Source: an uncultured Verrucomicrobiota bacterium (lineage in GTDB: Bacteria; Verrucomicrobiota; Verrucomicrobiia; Palsa-1439). From it: a stretch of 11,809 bases of DNA. Positions 7,599 through 11,809 of this stretch are shown here, in pieces. The translations under genes were made by a program, and so were the position numbers. The notes under the pieces were generated by a model, which saw only the letters and a list, made by a program, of their open reading frames with translations, was not told the origin of the DNA and did not search any database. The stretch spans positions 1-11,809 of the forward strand of contig CAIKBP010000106.1 in NCBI GenBank assembly GCA_903825695.1, written 5' to 3'. How positions within the stretch are numbered: the stretch's first letter is position 1; the number at the start of each line of letters is the position of its first letter.

Positions 7599-8755
7599 GA
7601 TTGGTAGCAGCGTTCCGTCAAGGCAGCGAGTTTATCCCATGTGAACGTTGTCTCGGCAGCGATGCGGCCGTTGCGGCCCATCCATCGTGCCCACTCGAAG
7701 TTCGTGAACAACGTGCCGAGTCCCCATCCAATCGAGTTTGGATCCGGATCGACCTTCAGGCCGTTGACATTGTGCCAGATGAACTCGGCGGGGCCACCGT
7801 GGTTCGTTGCAACCGCAGGTTTCCCCGCCGCCCAACCTTCCAGCACGGTGATGCCAAAAGGCTCGTTACGGCTCGGCACACAAACACAATCGCAGGCTTT
7901 GTAAAGGTCAATCAACTCGCCGCCATTCCGGTGGCCGAGGAACCGGACGGCATGGGCGATGCCGAGCTGATGGGCTCGATGCTGCAAATCGCCGCGCATA
8001 TGACCATCGCCGGCGAAGACAAACCTGGCGTGTGAGTAATGCCGCAACAGTCCGGGCACGGCTTCGAGCAGCAGGTCCGGCCCCTTTTGCACCGAGAGCC
8101 GTCCGCTGTACAACACCGTAGGATCGAGCGGGCCGATGCCATAGCGCCGTTTCACCGCGCTACAATCGATCCATCCATCGAACCGGTGAACTGGCACACC
8201 GTTGTAAACAACCCAGCATTTCCAGTCGGGCAGATTGTACATCCACATCAGCTCGCCCTTGAGCGAGCCGCTCACCGCAATGACACGATCCGCGCAGTAT
8301 GTGCCGTGCCGCTCATGATCCCGGATCCGCGCCGAAACGCCGCTCCAGAAATTGTTGCCGCACCGGCCGTACTCGGTCGAATGCATAGTCAGCACCGCAC
8401 GATGGTCGGGACGGCCCTGTTTGATCCAGACCATTGCATTCGCCGCCAGCCAATCGTGCGCATGCACCACGTCGAAATGGCCTATATGGTCCTCCGTCTG
8501 GAAGAAATGCCAGACGAATGACCGGCACATCTCCTGAATCTCATCGACAAAATTACGGTTCAGATTGTGAGGACAATAGTGGTGCCACACGCCATCGATA
8601 CGGGCCACACCTCCGGAGCCGTAACCTGGGTGCGTGAATACATGCACTTCGTGGCCGCGCCGCTGCAAGGCGGATGCCATCTCTGTCACGTGCACAGCTA
8701 CGCCGCCCACTGCCGTTGAGTGCAGTGTCTCCCATGAAAACATCGCGATCCGCAT
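7595..8755 (-). CDS. GT4-family glycosyltransferase, probable glycogen synthase-like
   Basis: A 386-aa retaining glycosyltransferase of GT4/GT-B fold. The N-terminal Rossmann domain carries GGVAVHV (17-23) and HAHDW (98-102). The C-terminal donor-binding domain carries YSGRLSVQKG (216-225; R219 and K224 as likely phosphate contacts) and the E-x7-E motif E298-PFGITVL-E306. Leading its operon directly ahead of glgB argues for alpha-1,4-glucan synthesis from a nucleotide sugar. The length is close to actinobacterial GlgM (about 387 aa) rather than GT5-type GlgA (about 480 aa), so an ADP-glucose-dependent synthase or a GlgM-like maltose-1-phosphate synthase are both possible; a different sugar acceptor cannot be excluded. 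The ATG at 8755 begins the canonical MRIAMFSWE strand; a GGGGAG lies 12 nt upstream, longer than ideal. The stop overlaps the glgB start (ATGA). Confidence 0.85.
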   Translation of the reverse strand: MRIAMFSWETLHSTAVGGVAVHVTEMASALQRRGHEVHVFTHPGYGSGGVARIDGVWHHYCPHNLNRNFVDEIQEMCRSFVWHFFQTEDHIGHFDVVHAHDWLAANAMVWIKQGRPDHRAVLTMHSTEYGRCGNNFWSGVSARIRDHERHGTYCADRVIAVSGSLKGELMWMYNLPDWKCWVVYNGVPVHRFDGWIDCSAVKRRYGIGPLDPTVLYSGRLSVQKGPDLLLEAVPGLLRHYSHARFVFAGDGHMRGDLQHRAHQLGIAHAVRFLGHRNGGELIDLYKACDCVCVPSRNEPFGITVLEGWAAGKPAVATNHGGPAEFIWHNVNGLKVDPDPNSIGWGLGTLFTNFEWARWMGRNGRIAAETTFTWDKLAALTERCYQS

Positions 8756-8799
8756 TGGTGTATTTATCTCCCCGCGAGAGACCGTTTACCTGATTTCTC

Positions 8800-8829
8800 T
8801 TCCAAGGTTCAGCCTGCAACCCCTTGGAA
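8800..8829. promoter_or_regulatory. 8-bp inverted repeat in the glucan operon leader
   Basis: TTCCAAGG (8800-8807) and CCTTGGAA (8822-8829) form a perfect inverted repeat with a 14-nt spacer; half-site centres are 22 bp apart, about two helical turns. On the minus-strand RNA an alternative fold with a 2-nt bulge gives a 10-bp stem and an 8-nt loop. There is no T-tract on either side, so it is not an intrinsic terminator. It lies 45 bp upstream of the GT4 start and just downstream of a candidate promoter. It is either an operator or a leader hairpin; the function is inferred. Confidence 0.5.
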
Positions 8830-8839
8830 TTGCGTAGTT

Positions 8840-8868
8840 AGCATACGACAGAATGAACCAGCACGCAA
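8840..8868 (-). promoter_or_regulatory. Weak candidate promoter of the glucan operon
   Basis: On the minus strand, TTGCGT (complement of 8863-8868) and TATGCT (complement of 8840-8845) are 17 nt apart, matching the consensus at three and four positions. Transcription would begin near 8833, giving a leader of about 78 nt that contains the 8800-8829 inverted repeat. This is the best-spaced pair seen in the 160-bp gap between nfnB and the GT4 gene, but the matches are modest. Confidence 0.3.
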
Positions 8869-8915
8869 GCAATGCGTCCAATGACCGCGTCTCGTCTCTT
8901 TTGCAGCCCAGCGAC

Positions 8916-10346
8916 TCACCACACGCCGGTGCGTAGATACTCATCGACCGCCTTGGCGGCCTTGCGTCCTGCACCCATGGCGAGAATGACGGTGGCCGCG
9001 CCGGTGACAATGTCGCCTGCCGCGAACACGCCGCGTTTGGAGGTTTTCAACGTCTCGGGATCCGTTTCGATGTAACCGCCTTTGCGGGTCTTGAGATCGG
9101 GTGTGGTGGATTGAACCAGCGGGTTGCTGGTGGTGCCGACAGCGATGACGACCACGTCCAACGGCAACTCGAATTCCGAACCCTTGATCGGCACAGGCCG
9201 GCGGCGGCCGGAATCGTCGGGAGCGCCGAGTTCCATCTTGATGCAACGCGCCGCTTTCAACCAGCCTTTGTCGTCACCAATGAATTCGATCGGATTGGTC
9301 AACAGCATGAACTGAATGCCTTCTTCCTTTGCATGTTTTACCTCCTCGACGCGTGCAGGCATCTCGGCTTCGGAACGGCGATAAATGATGTAGGCGTTCT
9401 TGGCGCCGAGCCGTAACGCGCTACGGACAGCATCCATGGCAGTGTTACCGCCGCCGATAACGGCAACGTTCCTGTCACGGCAGTCGTAAATCGGCTCGTC
9501 GTACTCGGGAAACCGGTACGCCTTCATCAGATTGACCCGTGTGAGGAACTCATTTGCGGAATACACCCCGCAAAGATTCTCCCCCGGAACACCAAGGAAT
9601 TGCGGCAGGCCCGCGCCGGTGGCCACGAGCACCGCGTGATAGCCTTCTTCCCCGAGCAACTCGTCCACGGTGACCGTCTTGCCCACGACCACGTCAGTTT
9701 CGAATCTCACGCCCATGCGCCGTATGTTGTCTATTTCCTGCCGCACAATCTCCTTTGGCAGCCGGAACTCGGGAATGCCATAAACAAGCACGCCGCCAAG
9801 CTCGTGTAGTGCCTCGAAGACTGTGACCTCGTGCCCGCGTAGCACCAAATCGCCTGCCGCGCTCAATCCTGCCGGGCCGCTGCCGACGATCGCCACCTTC
9901 TTGCCTGTCAGGGGCGCGTTTGGCGGCAACCCGATCTTGCCCGCGCGCCGTTCATAATCGGCAACGAATCTTTCGAGGTAACCTATGCCGACCGCGCCGA
10001 ACTTCTTGGCCATGATACAGGTGCCTTCACACTGGTCTTCCTGCGGACAAACGCGGCCGGTGATGGCTGGCAATACGTCGTCCTCGCGGATCTTGGCGGC
10101 AGCGGCGAGATAATCCCCATTTAAGACCAACGCGATGAAATCCTTGACCTTGACGCCGACGGGGCAACCGCTGACGCACTTCGGGTTGGCGCACGCCAGG
10201 CAACGGCTGGCCTCGCGTTTAGCTGCTTCGATCTCCAAACCGAGGTTGACCTCTTCAAAATTGTGGGCGCGTTCCGCCGGTTCCTGTTCGGGCATCTTCT
10301 GCCGCGGAATCTTGACTCGATCTTTGGGGCTAAGTGGATTGTTCAT
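8916..10346 (-). CDS. nfnB: NfnB/SudA-type flavoprotein, large subunit of ferredoxin:NADP(H) oxidoreductase
   Basis: A 476-aa GltD-like flavoprotein. Residues 1-130 hold two iron-sulfur motifs, C49-x2-C52-x4-C57-x3-C61 and C100-P-x4-C106-x3-C110. The first FAD motif is GSGPAG (155-160), the NAD(P)-binding motif GGGNTAMDA (298-306) and the closing FAD motif FAAGDIVTGA (441-450). The sequence PRQKMPEQEP near the start is typical of NfnB/SudA. Paired with the small subunit encoded 22 bp upstream, it would form an electron-bifurcating NADH-dependent ferredoxin:NADP oxidoreductase, or act as sulfide dehydrogenase/ferredoxin:NADP reductase; sequence alone does not separate these. GltD of glutamate synthase is less likely because no gltB is present and the partner is FNR-like. 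The ATG at 10346 is preferred over a TTG at 10415, whose extra residues fall within nfnA. No good Shine-Dalgarno is seen. Confidence 0.88.
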   Translation of the reverse strand: MNNPLSPKDRVKIPRQKMPEQEPAERAHNFEEVNLGLEIEAAKREASRCLACANPKCVSGCPVGVKVKDFIALVLNGDYLAAAAKIREDDVLPAITGRVCPQEDQCEGTCIMAKKFGAVGIGYLERFVADYERRAGKIGLPPNAPLTGKKVAIVGSGPAGLSAAGDLVLRGHEVTVFEALHELGGVLVYGIPEFRLPKEIVRQEIDNIRRMGVRFETDVVVGKTVTVDELLGEEGYHAVLVATGAGLPQFLGVPGENLCGVYSANEFLTRVNLMKAYRFPEYDEPIYDCRDRNVAVIGGGNTAMDAVRSALRLGAKNAYIIYRRSEAEMPARVEEVKHAKEEGIQFMLLTNPIEFIGDDKGWLKAARCIKMELGAPDDSGRRRPVPIKGSEFELPLDVVVIAVGTTSNPLVQSTTPDLKTRKGGYIETDPETLKTSKRGVFAAGDIVTGAATVILAMGAGRKAAKAVDEYLRTGVW

Positions 10347-10368
10347 GGACAGTGAAACAGAATCGAAT

Positions 10369-11280
10369 TCAGCGGTTCCGTAGCCGTCCGACGAGTTCGG
10401 GATGTTGTTCTTCAAGCTTGCAGCGATGCTTCACGAGATCCAAATCCTTCTCCGGCTGCTGCTGGAATTTTTCGAGAGCCATTTTCTCCGCCGTGCGGTA
10501 GGTCGCGTTGCGTTTTGCCAGCACATCGAAGTCCACCTGGTGCGCGTCGAACTCCGGCCCATCAACACAGGCAAATTTGTTGTGTCCGTTCATAAGCACG
10601 CGACATCCGCCACACATACCCGTGCCATCCACCATGATTGGGTTCAAGCTAACGAGGGTCTTGATGCCGTGCGGCCGGGTCATTTCCGCGACCGCGCGCA
10701 TCATGGGGATCGGGCCGATCGCCAGCACAAGATGAACTAGCTGACCACTGCCAATCAGTTGACGAAGTTTGTCCGTAACCAATCCCTTCTCGCCATAGCT
10801 GCCGTCGTCGGTCGTGATGTAAAGCTCATTGCTCACCGCGCGCGCTTCGTTTTCCAGAATGACCAACTGTTTTGTGCGTCCGCCGATGATCATGATGACA
10901 TGGTTGCCGGCTTCCTTGAGCGCCCGCGCCGTGGGGTACGCGATGGCTGTGCCCACGCCGCCGCCGATAACCACCACCGTGCCATACCGATGCACCTCGG
11001 ACGGTTTACCGAGTGGGCCAACGACGTCGCTGACGGCGTCGCCAACATCAAGCGCGCATAGAAGTTTCGTCGTTTTTCCCACACCTTGCACGATCAGGGT
11101 GATTGTCCCATCATTGGGGTTTGACTCCGCAATGGTCAACGGGATGCGTTCACCACTCTCGTGTATGCGCAGTATCACGAACTGGCCGGGCTGTTGCTTG
11201 CGGGCGATTCGTGGGGCGTCGATGCGAAACAGCACCACGTCAGGACCCAACGTCTTTTTTTCAACGACTCGAAATGCCAT
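10369..11280 (-). CDS. nfnA: NfnA/SudB-type FNR-like small subunit
   Basis: A 303-aa ferredoxin reductase-like protein (residues numbered from a GTG three codons upstream). It has a flavin-binding beta-barrel with RIPLTIAE (48-55), an NAD(P)-binding domain beginning at VVVIGGGVGTAIAYP (105-119) and a [2Fe-2S] motif with D221-x4-C226-x2-C229-x11-C241 followed by VDGPEFD (242-248). One Asp plus three Cys matches the unusual cluster ligation reported for NfnA structures. The C-terminal tail after about 265 (EKFQQQPEKDLDLVKH and on) extends beyond the core fold. The ATG at 11280 is chosen because GGTGGA (complement of 11285-11290) sits just upstream and the family starts MxFxIVEK; the upstream GTG at 11289 overlaps that site. 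It is first in a two-gene operon with nfnB. Confidence 0.88.
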   Translation of the reverse strand: MAFRVVEKKTLGPDVVLFRIDAPRIARKQQPGQFVILRIHESGERIPLTIAESNPNDGTITLIVQGVGKTTKLLCALDVGDAVSDVVGPLGKPSEVHRYGTVVVIGGGVGTAIAYPTARALKEAGNHVIMIIGGRTKQLVILENEARAVSNELYITTDDGSYGEKGLVTDKLRQLIGSGQLVHLVLAIGPIPMMRAVAEMTRPHGIKTLVSLNPIMVDGTGMCGGCRVLMNGHNKFACVDGPEFDAHQVDFDVLAKRNATYRTAEKMALEKFQQQPEKDLDLVKHRCKLEEQHPELVGRLRNR

Positions 11281-11328
11281 ATTTTCCACCGTTTCAGCCC
11301 CGCGACTACAATGTCACTAAGCCTCTGC

Positions 11329-11357
11329 AATATACTTGGCAATTGCTACCTCAGCAA
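11329..11357 (-). promoter_or_regulatory. Candidate promoter of nfnAB
   Basis: On the minus strand, TATATT (complement of 11329-11334) matches the -10 consensus at five of six bases; TTGCTG (complement of 11352-11357) is 17 nt upstream and matches the -35 at three. The predicted start near 11322 leaves a leader of about 42 nt before the nfnA ATG. Confidence 0.45.
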
Positions 11358-11451
11358 CGACTTCCCGTGTCACGCAATGCCACAAGAAGCCAGATTGGCG
11401 TGTCGGCGTGTTGCCCGCACCAATGTGGCAGTTTTGTAAGCGCAGTTAATC

Positions 11452-11480
11452 TTGACAGGTATTATTAAGATCGGTACACT
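11452..11480 (+). promoter_or_regulatory. Strong sigma70-type promoter, divergent to nfnAB
   Basis: A perfect TTGACA (11452-11457) is followed after exactly 17 nt by TACACT (11475-11480, four of six). Transcription would start near 11487 and run right, away from nfnAB, into the repeat region. No convincing gene lies downstream within the window; the only short frame (ATG at 11513, 52 codons to a stop at 11669-11671) is mostly repeat. Confidence 0.55.
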
Positions 11481-11560
11481 GCCCCCGTCCGAGTTGCACA
11501 CCGAAGACGGGGATGCAGATGGAGAAGAGTCAACAAGTCAGGATGCCGAGCGACATTTGC

Positions 11561-11573
11561 CACGCTTCGCGTG
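11561..11573. repeat. Small inverted repeat next to the heptamer array
   Basis: CACGC and GCGTG pair around a TTC loop, ending 4 bp before the tandem repeat begins. There is no T-tract, so it is not a classical terminator. It may be part of a dispersed intergenic element that includes the array. Confidence 0.45.
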
Positions 11574-11577
11574 ACGA

Positions 11578-11640
11578 TACGACATACGACATACGACATA
11601 CGACATACGACATACGACATACGACATACGACATACGACA
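11578..11640. repeat. Tandem array of a 7-bp unit (TACGACA x9)
   Basis: Nine head-to-tail perfect copies of TACGACA (TGTCGTA on the other strand) fill 63 bp exactly. Every copy is identical, which implies recent expansion by slippage or active maintenance. The array is short-unit and spacerless, so it is not CRISPR. It lies in the gene-free region right of nfnA. Confidence 0.97.
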
Positions 11641-11717
11641 TCTCCCCCCTCCTTGCCGCCTTTCCCAGTAAGAAGTTTTCTCAGCGCGATTCCATAGTCC
11701 GGGTTCGCCAAGACAAA

Positions 11718-11734
11718 TCCCGGTTCCACCGGGA
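11718..11734. repeat. Short inverted repeat
   Basis: TCCCGG and CCGGGA form a perfect 6-bp stem around a TTCCA loop. No T-tract follows on either strand. The function is unknown. Confidence 0.4.
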
Positions 11735-11809
11735 ACTATCGGCTCGCCACCAAGCCGCGAGTGGGTTTGGCCGGACACTATGGCGGTTTGCCCAAACCTT
11801 ATCCGCGTA

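Larger units (their letters stand above)
11290..11809. other. Gene-free region upstream of nfnA
   Basis: No open frame here has a ribosome binding site, recognisable product or gene-like composition. It holds the nfnAB promoter candidate, a divergent plus-strand promoter, two short hairpins and a 7-bp tandem repeat. Open frames crossing the repeat on both strands exist only because the repeat unit has no stop codon in any of the six frames. From 11641 to the right edge I see one hairpin and no identifiable gene. Confidence 0.6.

Noticed and set aside
10347..10415. TTG start at 10415 for nfnB
   Set aside because: It would add 23 residues that lie within the nfnA coding end and do not resemble the family; the ATG at 10346 gives a normal N-terminus.
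11578..11640. CRISPR array
   Set aside because: The units are only 7 bp long with no spacers, and no cas gene is present.
11513..11671. A 52-codon plus-strand frame downstream of the orphan promoter
   Set aside because: Most of it is the heptamer repeat, which is open in all frames; there is no good ribosome binding site and no recognisable product.
11530..11778. Minus-strand frame with a VVCRMSY repeat
   Set aside because: The repeat translation follows from the 7-bp array, and the non-repeat half has no recognisable similarity or gene start signals.

Overview
The window is about 11.8 kb of moderately GC-rich bacterial DNA. Every confident gene lies on the minus strand, so it is best read from high to low coordinates. 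The genes are chromosomal housekeeping and energy-storage functions: a flavin-based ferredoxin:NAD(P)H oxidoreductase pair, a glycogen/alpha-glucan cluster, a tRNA-Arg, ribosomal protein S15 and polynucleotide phosphorylase. The organism is a bacterium with NfnAB-type electron metabolism and glycogen storage. The gene set, together with a 7-bp tandem repeat, would fit an uncultured PVC-type lineage (for example Verrucomicrobiota-like). That placement is a weak impression, because no marker here decides the phylum.

Layout from the right: 11290-11809 has no convincing gene. It holds nine perfect copies of a 7-bp repeat, two small hairpins and a good plus-strand sigma70-type promoter with no visible gene. 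Leftward of this come nfnA (10369-11280) and nfnB (8916-10346), 22 bp apart and preceded by a candidate promoter. A 160-bp gap follows, containing an 8-bp inverted repeat and a weak promoter, and it leads into a tightly packed alpha-glucan operon: GT4 glycosyltransferase (7595-8755), glgB (5544-7598), a GH57 hydrolase (4094-5563) and a compact GH13 enzyme (2814-4082). Within the operon the stop and start overlap by 4 bp, then by 20 bp, then there is an 11-bp gap. This suggests one mRNA with translational coupling.

After a further gap come tRNA-Arg(UCG) (2593-2669) and the classic rpsO-pnp pair. Both the tRNA and rpsO have their own promoter-like sequences. The rpsO-pnp spacer folds into two hairpins, reminiscent of the RNase III-processed pnp leader known from Escherichia coli. 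The pnp 3' end is unusual: the last part of the S1 domain is missing and is replaced by a short unrelated tail in AT-rich DNA. Only 22 bp after it, the next gene begins behind a clear ribosome binding site and runs off the left edge.

Functionally, the GT4 enzyme would extend alpha-1,4-glucan chains (or make an oligosaccharide donor), GlgB would add alpha-1,6 branches, and the GH57 and GH13 enzymes would trim or rearrange the glucans. No GlgC, GlgP or GlgE is present in the window. I do not see an obviously new multi-gene system. The strongest candidates for novelty are the GH13 enzyme, the altered PNPase tail, the structured leaders and the repeat-containing gene-free region.
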